From Endotrypanum monterogeii (Eukaryota; Euglenozoa; Kinetoplastea; Trypanosomatida; Trypanosomatidae): a DNA stretch of 64,000 nt. The notes beneath the pieces were generated by a model, which had not been told where the DNA came from, did no database searches, and saw only the letters and a program-made list of their open reading frames with translations. Position numbers and translations under genes: made by a program. The stretch is from positions 528,683 to 592,682 of the forward strand of contig CM007341.1 of NCBI GenBank assembly GCA_000333855.2, in the 5' to 3' direction. Below are positions 48,942 to 59,900 of this stretch, piece by piece (position 1 is the stretch's first letter; each line of letters starts with the position of its first letter).

Positions 48942-51275
48942 GCCGCTCTCTCCACATACTAACAAAAAAAAAAAAAGAAGGCGGACGAGTCGATATCTTC
49001 GACAGAGAGAATCAAGACAAACCACAGACTCTTCAACCGCACCTGAACAACCCAAGGAACGACGAGAGAAATAATTCGCAACAACCAGAAAAGAAAAAAA
49101 AAAGCGACAATGAACACTTTGTACCACGCTCTCTTTTCCTCCCTCACACCCTTCCATTCATCCTTTCCCCGTGTATGAGCCTCTCTCCTGCTCTTAGCCA
49201 ATGTTATTCGCACGGCCACGAACGCTCTGCACCGCGTCGTTGAGTTCCAGGGCAGAGTCCTACGTGAACAAACACGAGCATGGGCATGGGCCTCAAGTGC
49301 AGAATAAATACGGTGGGACGGAGAACAAAAGGAGAGAGGGAGAGAGGGAAGGGGGGGAGGGGGGCTACGAAAAAAAAAAAATGGGAAACAAGCACCGAAA
49401 ACAAAAGGGAGGAGAAAACAAGGAAACCAGAGCGCGGAGACGGAGCTGAGGAATCCCGATGTCGACGGACATGAGAAACGAGATACAGAAATAAAAAGAG
49501 AGTCAGGGTAAATGCTTTGTGAGGTTGTGATGGGTGTGTCTCGAGGGAGGGAAAGAGGGGAGAGGAAGAAACAATCGTAAATTCTGAAGCAAAAAGACGC
49601 TGAAAGGTGGTCGGTTGGAATAATGGAGAGCAACAAAGAGCCAAGGTGAGGTGAAGTGAAGGGAGGGGGAGGGGGAGGGGGGAAGGTATACAAATATATA
49701 TAGAGAGAGAGAGAACGCCATGTACATTGCTCACTCACACGATCCACCTTTCCCACTTGGATCAAAGTAGTTTGTGTTGGGCAAAAATGGACAAGCATGG
49801 CGAGCAACACTGGAAAAAAACCACCAGCCAAGAGAACACGTGACCAACACACAGACACAGACATGCGTACATGCACACACACACACACATACACACAATC
49901 ACAAACAAAAGCAGAAAGTGCATATAAAGAGAAACGAAAGGAAACAGGGAAAACAAACACAGACAGAGGTGCACAGACACAAAAAGCGGGGGGGGGGGGA
50001 AAGGAGGGCGGAGAAGAATGTATGAAGGAAAACAGCACAGGGAAAGGGCAACCTGGTAGAAGCTTCAAGATTGTTGCGAAGATGATATACGGAGTGCAAC
50101 ACATCACATCACCCAAAAATCGGAAAAAAAAAGGCCGTTGTTGCTGTCTCTGCCGCGTCAACATTTTTTTTTTTTTTAATGAGAAGAGATGTGACGCTGT
50201 CACATGCGCAAGCGCACACACATGCACGCGTAGAAGGCAGAGGGGAAAAAACAGTCGACCGATACGCAAAAAAAAAAAAAAGAAAAATGAAGAGCGGAAC
50301 CTAAAAAAAAAAAAAATTAAAGGAGGTGATGCGAGAGAACGAGAGAAGCTGGGTAAAGGTGGGAGAGGGGAGGGAGAGAGGAAAAGAGGGAGGACATGGG
50401 AGGGGGGGGGAGGTCGAACATACTGTCACACCTCTCACCAAGCACACAGACGTGCATACACATCCACAGACGAGGATGCAGGCATACGCCTTTTGATGCA
50501 TCCCGCCCCCCCCCTCCCCTTCCCCCTCTTCCCCCCTTCCTCCCTACTCCATGTACGATGATGTGTCATTGTCTTTCATGCAAGAGAAAAAAGGGATGGG
50601 TGAGAGTGTGAGTGTGCGTCTCCTGAACGTGTGTCGTCCAGATGGTGAAGGAAATAGTTTACATTGGCATACATTACAAATCAGATGTATAACGACTCCT
50701 CCCACTCACCCTTCCCCCCCGCCCCCCCCGCCCGCCTTTACGCTCTGGAATAGTAAAAATGAAACCCCTCCTCTTGACGCACTCGATCGAATCCAAAAAA
50801 AAAAAAAAAACGAGAGAGAGAACGCTGGACTGGAAGAATCGAACAGATATAGAAAACAGACCAAGACAAAAAATAAAAAAAAGAAAAAACGCAAAGCAGT
50901 GTGAAGAGGAGGGGAAGGAAGGGGGAGCTGCTAGATATACATGGATACAGACAGACAACGACACTCCCACAGACACAGGCGGACGAGTCCTGAATACACG
51001 AGCAGAACCTCCATCACCCTATCCCTCTCCCTCTACGGCCTGGTCAGCAGCACAGTCACAAAGCGCACTTGAACTTGTATAAAATTGTGCATGTGTGTGT
51101 GGGGGAGGGAGGGGGGGCCACCTGAGCTATCTCGTTTTCGAGAGGTTCCTGCTCACGCAAAAGTGATGTTCAGGGAGAGGAAGAGGAGGAAAAAAAAAAA
51201 AGCGAGCGCCTATCCCTCTGCACGCCATACACCTCCCTCGCATTCGGTGTCCCCCTATCCTCGATAGGCCTGAAC

Positions 51276-53336
51276 TCACTCATGTGGGTGTGCTGCCTCC
51301 TTGGGAGCAGAGGATGAGGTGGAGTGGGCAAAAACAGCGTAGGACTTCGTCGCAAGTTTGGGCCGTATGCTGGTGCTACCTTTGTCGCCCTCGACACCAG
51401 CTGTCAGTGCCGCGGCCGCTACAACGCTCTGTTTTCTCGAAATTGAAGGCGCAGACGGCGGCGCTGACAAGCGCGGGCTGCCAGACAGTGGCTTTACCGG
51501 TAGTGGTTGCTGCTGCTGCTGTTGTTGCTGTTGCTGCTGAGCTGACGAGGGATGGCCTACCACGACGACAAGGACTCCCCCGCCTCCATCTGCCTCACTA
51601 TGTGGTCGAGGATGCAGCGTGCTGCTAGCGCTAGTCGTGTGAAGGGCGGCTAGGGGCGCTGGGGGTGACTTCGTATGTGCTGGCTTTGGAGGAGTGGTCT
51701 CGCGCACTGAGGCACCACTGGTCATGCGGCTCTGCAAACCGCTGCGAATGCCCTCCGCCGTGAGGGGAACATACGCATGAGACGGTGACCCTGTCGACGG
51801 CGTCTTCAAAACTGATGGAGAAGCAGGTTTTGCTGTAGTCTCTGTACCAGTGACCATAACCGCACTGCTCGTGACGGCGGTAGTGGTGGCGGCGATAACA
51901 GTGGAGGAGTCGGCAGAAAGACGAGGGGCGACCCCATATGGAACCGCGTGGCCCGACTCTTGATCGACGGCTGGTTCCTTTCCCAAGCCCAAGTGGTCAG
52001 AGCTGGCGGCAGCGTGGTGACAGTCCATGGAAACGGCAACCCCAAAGCTGGACACATCCGGTCTGTTCAGCTGCCTCACGGAGTGAGCAGATGACTGGAA
52101 CAGCGATTGCATGGCGTATTGCCTTCCGAACCAAGACTGCATCCATCGCCCTACCGAACTCTCACCGCCCTCGCCGTCAACCGAGGGCCTCGCTGACTGG
52201 AGGTCATCCACCAGCTGGGAAAAAAGGGCAGGAAGCTGATGCGTGTGCGCATACGCTGGCTGCCCAGGCGCCTCATGCGCCCACAGCACCCCATCCACAC
52301 TCCCCTCAGCTTCTTCGCCGCTGAGAGACCCTGGGGAAGTGATGAGGGGAGGCGACGATGACATGAAGACATTGATAAGATCCTCATCATCCGCCCTGCA
52401 CGCTCCCTCCACCTCGCCGGTCGGTGGGCTCACGAATGGCTTCGACTCTTTTCCAAGTGATGTAGACACAGCTTTCGGGGACTCCGCCGAGGGGACTAGG
52501 GAAATTTTCGAGGGCACAAGGGTGTTCTTTGCAGCAACAGTCACGGCGTGAGGAAAACCCACACCATCCCTCCCGCTACGAGTAGCCCCGTCATCAAATA
52601 CACACTTGAACCCGTCAGGGTCCTGCTTTCTGCTTAGTACTAACGCTGCGGCTCCTGTATTTCTCGTCTTCCTCCTTTCCCTCGACATGCTCGTGCTGCA
52701 CAGCGGCACCGTGATTTCGCTTGAAGGTAACATTTCGGTGTCGAGTGCTCGGCCCACCGTCGTGGAGGAGAGTCGCGTGAGCGGCTTACTGCGTCGCCAG
52801 ACAGGCTCTGGTGCAAACCGCCCACCCGTCGTCGCTACAGTGGAAGTCTGAAGGGACAAGGCAGAGCGCGCCACGCCTACTGATGTTGCCACCGCCCCAG
52901 CCACGCCGCGCGCGCGTCGTTGCGCACGAGAGACCTCCTCAGAGGAAGCAGATGAAGTACAAGGAGCGTGGGTGGTTTTGGGTGGGTGACACCCACGCGC
53001 CACGAGCGGTGTCGCTGCCAGCGGTGCAAGGCGTGGCGGTACCTGAGGCCGGCTCGGATGTTGCCTATTGCTCCACGAAACCGTTGTGCGGCTCGCGTGT
53101 GCCACCATGCGTAAAAAGGTCGAGTCGCCACAACCCTCACGGCACATAAAGTTCGAAGTACTGACGCCGCCGTGGGTGACGCCGCGTCCTCCCACTGTCA
53201 CCGATCTCAGCAGAGACGTAGAAGACGCAAGGGCTGGTACACTGGGTCCTCTTCGTTGCCCACCCCGTGGCAGGGGCGGTTTCCGCGGGTCCGGTGAAGT
53301 GGACAAACCACGGCCGCTAACAGGAACACGATTCAT
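51276..53336 (-). CDS. Low-complexity protein with polyglutamine run, unknown
   Basis: Predicted 686-residue protein rich in Ser, Thr, Ala, Pro and Val. It has an 11-residue polyglutamine tract (about 600-610), encoded by mixed CAG and CAA codons. The only part that looks ordered is a helical stretch in the middle, LPALFSQLVDDLQSARPS followed by RWMQSWFGRQYAMQSLFQ. No family, signal peptide or membrane segment is recognised. The frame is open to 53360 from a GTG and through a CA repeat; the first ATG is 53336, 26 nt after an acceptor (AG at 53364-53363). It may be a largely disordered regulatory or scaffold protein; this is a guess from composition. Confidence 0.75.
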   Translation of the reverse strand: MNRVPVSGRGLSTSPDPRKPPLPRGGQRRGPSVPALASSTSLLRSVTVGGRGVTHGGVSTSNFMCREGCGDSTFLRMVAHASRTTVSWSNRQHPSRPQVPPRLAPLAATPLVARGCHPPKTTHAPCTSSASSEEVSRAQRRARGVAGAVATSVGVARSALSLQTSTVATTGGRFAPEPVWRRSKPLTRLSSTTVGRALDTEMLPSSEITVPLCSTSMSRERRKTRNTGAAALVLSRKQDPDGFKCVFDDGATRSGRDGVGFPHAVTVAAKNTLVPSKISLVPSAESPKAVSTSLGKESKPFVSPPTGEVEGACRADDEDLINVFMSSSPPLITSPGSLSGEEAEGSVDGVLWAHEAPGQPAYAHTHQLPALFSQLVDDLQSARPSVDGEGGESSVGRWMQSWFGRQYAMQSLFQSSAHSVRQLNRPDVSSFGVAVSMDCHHAAASSDHLGLGKEPAVDQESGHAVPYGVAPRLSADSSTVIAATTTAVTSSAVMVTGTETTAKPASPSVLKTPSTGSPSHAYVPLTAEGIRSGLQSRMTSGASVRETTPPKPAHTKSPPAPLAALHTTSASSTLHPRPHSEADGGGGVLVVVVGHPSSAQQQQQQQQQQQPLPVKPLSGSPRLSAPPSAPSISRKQSVVAAAALTAGVEGDKGSTSIRPKLATKSYAVFAHSTSSSAPKEAAHPHE

Positions 53337-53362
53337 TTCAGAAAACACACACACACACACAC

Positions 53363-53380
53363 AGCTAAAGAAAAATGTAG
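53363..53380 (-). promoter_or_regulatory. Predicted trans-splice acceptor, polyQ gene
   Basis: The sense strand reads CTACATTTTTCTTTAG, AG at 53364-53363. The short leader then consists mostly of TG repeat. Confidence 0.6.
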
Positions 53381-53415
53381 TGTGTTTCTCTGCGCTTGCT
53401 CAGTTAAATACGTAT

Positions 53416-53424
<9 letters not shown>

Positions 53425-53459
<35 letters not shown>
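53425..53459. repeat. (TA)n microsatellite
   Basis: 35-bp TA run followed by a TG run of about 10 bp. Confidence 0.92.
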
Positions 53460-53470
<11 letters not shown>

Positions 53471-53562
53471 CGACAAGGATCATATGGAGTAGAGCGGTGG
53501 TGATAATAAATACAGAAATGACGTCACGTCGACGTTGAGAGGCGCGCAAGAAAATAGAAACG

Positions 53563-53588
<26 letters not shown>
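53563..53588. repeat. (AT)13 microsatellite
   Basis: 26-bp AT run about 100 bp from the preceding TA tract. Confidence 0.92.
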
Positions 53589-53593
<5 letters not shown>

Positions 53594-54226
53594 CCATTCA
53601 GAGAAACAGAAACAGTGACGGAGGGAGAGAGAGTAAGGGAAAGTACACATGCGACACGGAGCCGAGAAGAAGGCGGAAATCGATCCAAGAAGGTCAGATG
53701 AAGAAATACGACCCGAGCGCAGCACTGTGGCAAGAAAACTCTACAGGGATAGGAGAGGAGGGAGGCTGGAAACGCGGAACAGCAACAAAAAAGTATGCCA
53801 AGCGCTCTAGGTCGCTGTTTTTTTTTCTTTTTGTGTGTAGGCAAGACACCAGGCCTCGGGCGGTCAGGCATCCCACCAGCTTCTCTACCCTGCCTCGACT
53901 GCCTATCCCACGCTCTTCGCCATTTCTTTGTGGACCTGGAAAGACCCTCCCACGCACCCTCTTCTGCTGAGTAAGGCATGACCCACTGGGCTCGGGAGGA
54001 AGAGGGAGGGGAGGCGAGCTGACCCTTCCCACCTGCACTGTTCCTCTGCGCTTGGTCGCAGACACACAAATCGACAACATCTACACATGCCGCCACACGT
54101 TTCTCTTTTTTTTTTTGATCAATCTTTCTCTCAGTGGTTATTGGTGGTGGTGCACAAAGAAAAAGGAGGTGATAGTGCGAGAGCTCATCCCTCTCCCCTC
54201 CCCCCTCTCCCCCTAGCGCCGCCGCA

Positions 54227-54259
54227 CCCGTACCCGTACCCGTACCCGCACCCGTACCC
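54227..54259 (-). repeat. Hexamer repeat, six GGG runs on the sense strand
   Basis: Plus-strand CCC runs occur at 54227, 54233, 54239, 54245, 54251 and 54257, each separated by exactly three bases (GTA or GCA). The sense RNA therefore has six GGG runs with three-base loops, a canonical quadruplex pattern, in the 3' UTR of the 544-aa gene. Confidence 0.9.
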
Positions 54260-54509
54260 GCACCACCTCGACCAAATCTGCTTCGGCACAACTCCAAATA
54301 CATTCACCCGTTGTTGCCTTAATGTGAACTGTCCTTGCATAGGACGAACACCACGAATACCCTCCCCCCCCCTCTTTCCCTTCCATTCCCTCTTCTTCCT
54401 CGCCCAAGGTACACACCCACACGCACACCCGACACAGTTAAAGGAACGAAGGGAGGGGAGGCACGGGGGGAGGGGGGGAGGGGGACAAACGGTAGTAAGG
54501 AAAACGACC

Positions 54510-56144
54510 CTAATGCACGCCGTAGTTAAAGTTCTGAAGCTGCTTCTCATGCAGCGCATCAAACACGCTACGCTTCTTCGACCACATCTTACCCCGACTT
54601 CGCCGCATCTCGGCCAATTTGTTCGCCTTATCTGAATCCAATATACGCCGCTGCACCTGGCGACCGATCGGCTCCTGCTCTCGGTCGAACTCAACACCGC
54701 TTGTGCCGACGTTGCGTGGTCGATCTGTACGACGGCCAAAGTTTTCGAGCAGATAGTCAAGGGTCGACTCCTCATGTGACTCGCCAGCAAACCGACCTGC
54801 CCATAACCTCCGCTTCTTGTCGAGGATAGCATCCTCAATGTGGCGGTACACAACGAATGCATCGCGACCCATCACTTGGACTCGCTCCACATCTGTCAAG
54901 CATTTTGCAAGGTCTGTTCCCCACGTCGTTTCGGTACAGATGCGGCGCAGCTCCGTCAAGTAGCACAGCACTGCCGCTGTGATTAGCTTGTCGGGGGTGT
55001 ACATGAAGTCGTGGAAACCGCACTTCTCCTCAAAGAATGCACGCACACGCTCCGGGGTGTGGCGCGTGTTCTGTAGCAGACGGGCAGCGTCGATCTTCTC
55101 GTCCAGATCTGCCCGAATCGGCTGAATTACGTCAACTACGTCGTCCCAGGAAGCTTGATTGCTAGCCATGTTCCTCCACTCCTGGTTAGCGCTAAGGTAG
55201 AAGAGGGTGCGAACATCGGCAGGGGCTAGCTCGACGGTGTCGCCTGCTACGGGTGTGCCGGACTTCATCTTCAAGTCCTTGTACAGAGCCACCACCTCAG
55301 CGTTGGGAATGTCTTTGAGCGTTGTGAGGGACCCGTGACTGGGGCTACCGAAGATTTTCTCGAACGGTGTCGTGTCAGGATCGATGAATTCGCGGTAACG
55401 CTCCTTGATCTGTTCGTGGGTATTAAAGGGCAACACGTCAAGCTCCGTTACGTCTACACCGTCAGGGTCAACGTAAGGGTTGTGTTCAAACCGGGGCAGG
55501 TAGTCTGCACGAGCACCATCGATGAAGCCGATCGGGCCCCAACGGTCCCACAGGTAGTTGGGCTCTAAGCCGAGTTCCTTCCGGCGAACGGCGCGCTCCA
55601 GATCCATAAGTGCATGCCGCATAGCCTGAGACATGACGAGCGTCCCTACCTGCAGCCCATTGTCCTCCCAGCAGTGCGCTCGAAGGGTGTTTTGGTCGTA
55701 GAACGGCTTTGTGATGCCTATGCAGCGCCAGTAGCGAGCTTCCCGGGTGTAGTGCAGTGCGGCATCCAGCATATCCGGGGCGTACATGTCCGCATTGCCC
55801 TTTACTGTCTCGTCGTGAAGAAGGGTGCCCAGGAGCTCGGGTGTGTCGAAGGCTTTCCAAATAACCTTTGTCTCTAGATTGTAGAAGCGATAGCTCAAGC
55901 GCTCGTGATCGCGGTCGAATCGATCCTCTTGCAGGTTGTAAGGGCGGAACCAGTTCTTCTGAGGCATGAAAGTACGGTCCGACAGTTCGGTGCGGTTGCG
56001 GTCCAAATACGACCGCACGGCAATGCGCTTGCCTACGGTAAACTTCTTTGGGACAAGGTGATAGTCACCGGTTGTGTAAGAAATGGCATCGACAGGCTTG
56101 TGGAACGCCTGCAGCAGCACAGCACCGCGCTTCAGGGAGAACAT
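54510..56144 (-). CDS. 544-aa protein, probably mitochondrial, unknown function
   Basis: Predicted 544-residue protein with balanced composition and few low-complexity insertions, unlike most neighbours, so it is probably well conserved. The N-terminus (MFSLKRGAVLLQAFHKP) is basic and hydrophobic without early acidic residues and could be a short mitochondrial presequence. Tryptophan- and tyrosine-rich blocks include KNWFRPYN, NYLWDRWGPIGFIDG and DYLPRFEHNPYVDPDG. The C-terminus is basic and Arg-rich (RSRGKMWSKKRS), which would suit RNA or ribosome binding. I do not recognise the family; a kinetoplastid-specific mitoribosomal or mitochondrial RNA-processing component is a plausible but untested guess. 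Start: ATG at 56144. Confidence 0.82.
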   Translation of the reverse strand: MFSLKRGAVLLQAFHKPVDAISYTTGDYHLVPKKFTVGKRIAVRSYLDRNRTELSDRTFMPQKNWFRPYNLQEDRFDRDHERLSYRFYNLETKVIWKAFDTPELLGTLLHDETVKGNADMYAPDMLDAALHYTREARYWRCIGITKPFYDQNTLRAHCWEDNGLQVGTLVMSQAMRHALMDLERAVRRKELGLEPNYLWDRWGPIGFIDGARADYLPRFEHNPYVDPDGVDVTELDVLPFNTHEQIKERYREFIDPDTTPFEKIFGSPSHGSLTTLKDIPNAEVVALYKDLKMKSGTPVAGDTVELAPADVRTLFYLSANQEWRNMASNQASWDDVVDVIQPIRADLDEKIDAARLLQNTRHTPERVRAFFEEKCGFHDFMYTPDKLITAAVLCYLTELRRICTETTWGTDLAKCLTDVERVQVMGRDAFVVYRHIEDAILDKKRRLWAGRFAGESHEESTLDYLLENFGRRTDRPRNVGTSGVEFDREQEPIGRQVQRRILDSDKANKLAEMRRSRGKMWSKKRSVFDALHEKQLQNFNYGVH

Positions 56145-56338
56145 CGTGGCTGAACTGACCTGCGTCCTTCTTTCTCACGTTTATGTTCTTTGCGTGCCCC
56201 TAAAACCTCACTACCTTTTTTTTTCCGAGGGCCTTCCGATGCGGATAATGCACGTCAAAGTGCCTGTGTGGGTGTGGGTGTGGGTGTGTGCGTGTGTTAT
56301 GGATGTGCACTCGTGGCCAAACACCACAAGAACGAGTG

Positions 56339-56395
56339 CTTAATAAAAGTAAATTCGTATAAAAATTCGGGGGAGGACGAGAAGTAGGAGGGACT
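56339..56395 (-). promoter_or_regulatory. Possible trans-splice acceptor, 544-aa gene
   Basis: The sense strand has a pyrimidine-rich stretch (CCTCCTACTTCTCGTCCTCCC) leading to TTAAG, AG at 56340-56339, about 194 nt before the start codon. Confidence 0.4.
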
Positions 56396-56570
56396 AGTAT
56401 CAGAAGCAGCGTCACACAAACACACTCGTCTGCACTACACGTCTACATGGTGTATGTGTGCGTGTGTGTGTGTGTGTGTGTGTCAAGACAACGAAACATC
56501 GTATTACTAAAAAAAAAAAATGCGCGGGCGTCCGCGCAAAGAAAACTGGCTAATGCGAAGGCTAGCCGGT

Positions 56571-56605
<35 letters not shown>

Positions 56606-56919
56606 GTGCATACGTGTCTGCCCTCCTCTTGAAGCAATTGTAGCCCAATCCTCGTGTGCACGTAATATGGGCAAGAGGAGAACGTCAAGAAGATGCGTAA
56701 GGGAAGAAGGGGGAGGGGCAGTCGCATTGACCCTTTGCGGGTGAAGCGAGCTGGATGAGGGTCTGTCGTCGCAGCGTACGCGACAAAAAGCAAGAACCAA
56801 CTTCCCAGTCTCATCACAAATGGATAAAGTTGGAGCACACACAGACACATCTTTTCTTTTTTTTTTCACGGCACAGCTTTCAACTTAGCCATTTGCCGAC
56901 ACAGCGGCCACAAAAAAAA
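56396..56919. other. Intergenic region with TG/CA tracts
   Basis: A TG tract (about 56461-56482) and a CA tract (about 56573-56604) face each other about 90 bp apart, so the RNA could pair TG with CA. No gene seen. Confidence 0.55.
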
Positions 56920-59900
56920 TTATGCGATCATGCCCTCCTCCTCCTCTTCAGCCCCGGCAAGAAGACGTTGCAGCTGCCCATCGACACCACCGTTAGCGAT
57001 GTACATTTGACCAAGCGTTGTCGGTGACAAGATAGGGTGGTTTTGCGTCGCTGCAGCCGACGACGACGACGTCGGACTTGAGTGGAACCAGCTGAAAAAC
57101 TTTACCGAGGGGGAGGTTGTTTTTGAAGGGCTCGCGGCTGAGCAAGACGCATTGGTGAAGGCCGATGGTGGTTTGAGAAGTCCCTGGGAAGCAAGCAGCA
57201 TCGACGTCGATGGTGTCGACTCAGCGCGCGGAGTGCTGACCGCCGCTGCCGTAGCAGCCAAACCGAAGGTGGCATTGGTGGATGCGCTGGTGGCGTATGC
57301 CCACGCCCCGGCGTCACCCTTGCTGCCTGGCAGGAGAGACTCCTCCACGGACTCGAGGTCACACGAGGTATCCAGGCGGTTCAAAGGCGACGAAACGGAG
57401 GTGCTCACGCTTCGTATGACCCCCAGTGCCGGTGAGGCAACTACGGGCGTCGTCAAGCGACTACTGCCGTCGTTGGTCAGCCTCGCACCGGGGGAAGTAG
57501 CGGTAGCGCCGAGAAAAGCGTCAGACGATGTCCAAATAGCATCCGCGCTGACAAAGCGAGTGAGCGACGCGCCCCATGTCTTGAGGGGTGCAGAGGAGGC
57601 TGGGATGGTTGCGGTTGCTTTTATGTGCACCTCTCGCGCCAACACCGCCGCCGCCGACTGCCAGTGGAGCCACTTCGCCATTCGCTGAAACACGTCTGCA
57701 AAATGTACTGTGCCGTGGCTTCCCTGATGGAGATTGCATGCCTCACGCACCAACGTGGTCACGGTGGGATCGGGCTGTACGATCACCTGCTTTGAGATGG
57801 TGCAACGGAAGGGAAATGGTGCGCTGCAGATCCGCGCGCCTTTTCCACGGTGCTCCTCGACCAGCACAGTGGTGCCTGTCACATACTTGCGCAAGGACAC
57901 GCGCCGACACTGCAGTTGGCGCGGCACCACAATGAGCAGTGAGTTCTCCGGACTAAAGCGGGAGCACAAGGCGCTCATGCGAGCCTCGCTGAACTCCTCT
58001 GCAACCCACTGAATCGGCACATTGGCGTATTCGGCCGAGGTTACAGCGGCCGCCACCGCCATCTCATACATGTGTTGCGCAGCCGCGTTACGGCGCGCGA
58101 CTTCTTCGGCGGAGTCGTGGGCTTGGTGTTGCGGCTCCGTGGCGCAAGGTCTCCCCGGCGCCCCAGACTGCGCCACTACACCCCCGTCTATCGCATCCCC
58201 GCCACCCCCACAGGTCCACAAAAACGCAGCGATTACGAGCAGCCGACGGGCCAGGACGCCGTCTGGAGTGAAGATGATCACACGACCCAGTCGACCGCGG
58301 TGGAGCAAATACTCGTCTTCCTTAGCGGTCAATGGTGCGGCTTTGTCACCCGCCGTCCTCACTGGAGAGTTCAGTGAAAGCGCAGCAGCCCGGGTGGGAG
58401 CAAGAGGTTTTGCTGGAAAAGATGAACCTCTTGCCTGAGTGCACGAAGCTGCAGTGACGGCGCCACTACTTGCAGCACCCCCGAGCGTCACCGTCATATC
58501 TCTGGAAACAGAAAGCTCAGTGCCGCTACCTTCTGTGGCCAAAGGAAGTCGGGCATCAGACTTTGCCGCCGCCCTGGACCCGCTGTCTTCCGTGAAAGAA
58601 TGCGGCTCCGGACTGTGGGTCGACACTGCCCATGTACCAGCAGCACCAGCCCTCAGTGAACCAGCGCTCGCCGTCTCCAAAGGTTCCGCACCAGCTGATG
58701 CATGTGCCATGAGCACCGCATCCTTTCCGTCGACATCCTCGGTGCTTCTATTCGGATGACCAGCATCATTCCTTTTTTTCTCTGTCGAGGTGGGCTTCCC
58801 AAAGCTGATGACGCCGCTGCCACTGGTGTGCTGAAGCGCATGGGTATCCGCGAGCGATCTCCAATACGCGGAGTACGGAGAAAGCCATTCGGGGAAGCTT
58901 TCCACCCAAGAAGCAGGCACCCCACAGCCGCTCACGGAGGCCGACAACGCCTCGCGCACCGACTTCGGTGGCAGGGCACTCTGCATAGAGCTCGGCAAGG
59001 CAGACTGGCCCTGGACACAGGGGCTTGTGATGTTCGTCGGCCTAGCCCCTGTGGCAGTGGCACCGTCACTGCCATTACCCACGCTGAACCGTACATGCAA
59101 ATTTGAGCCACTCCTTCCACTCCTGGCCAGGGATAAAACCCCACATATAAATGCGCTCGAAAATGGTTCGCTGTACTCACGCACATAAGCTGCAGCCTCG
59201 TGAAGAATGTCAGCCAAGTGCGTAATCGAAGAAGAAGCTGCGCTGCGGGAGAGTGCACAAACACTGGACCCCACCTCCACTGGCGAAGTAGACGTGTCGT
59301 CTGTGGTCAACCAACCCATTAGCGTCGCCGACGCACCACGCGGGCCGCTGGTCCACTTTTCAGACGTACGCCTCGAAAGGGATCGAGTACGCGAGCTAGC
59401 CAAGGAAGATCGCATTAACACCGGCACCACCCACGCCGATGTCGTAGGTACCAGCAGTGGCAGAGGGAAGCGAAGGCACAGCGCGCTCGCCAGCTCCGCT
59501 TTCACAGCGCAGTAGGTCTCGACAGCCTCCGGGTGCATCTCCAGTTGCGCGGCGATGTCCCTTAGCACCTGCTGTTGAGACCCCTTCCGCCTTTGCGTCG
59601 GCGAGTAAAGAAGGCCGAAAAAGCGCTGCACAGTTCGAATAGAAAACTCGGTCGTGCGGTTCAGTACGCTGCGAAGGATATCCACATGATACAAAAAAAA
59701 ACGGTACTGCAGACCGCACGGTGGGCACAAAATCACGAGCGCTGCCGCCGCGTGTCGAGTTTGCATGGAGTGCATCAGCCCCGTATGTGTCGTGACGAGT
59801 GCTGTGAAGGAGACGGTGAGCACAATGCGGTAGTACCGAAGCTCACCCTTAGCGGAACGCACGTCCTCCACTCGCATGTTCCACGGAGGTCCCTCCTGCG

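Larger units (their letters stand above)
47134..51275. other. 4.1-kb gene-free region
   Basis: The longest gene-free stretch between genes in the window. It contains a composite TA/TG repeat (47780-47850), another TA tract (48192-48219), a TG tract (48632-48657), a long imperfect inverted repeat (48769-48941), CA and A-rich tracts near 49870-50180 and G/C homopolymers. Open frames on both strands are low-complexity translations. It probably holds an unusually long 3' UTR of the gene at 51276-53336. Confidence 0.6.
53381..54509. other. Intergenic region with TA tracts and a G-quadruplex repeat
   Basis: Contains TA tracts (53425-53459 and 53563-53588) and a hexamer repeat able to form a G-quadruplex on the sense strand (54227-54259). 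No gene seen. Confidence 0.6.

Noticed and set aside
48959..50269. 436-codon minus-strand frame in the gene-free region
   Set aside because: Phe/Ser/Pro-rich translation of purine-rich plus-strand sequence with no ordered segment or family signal.
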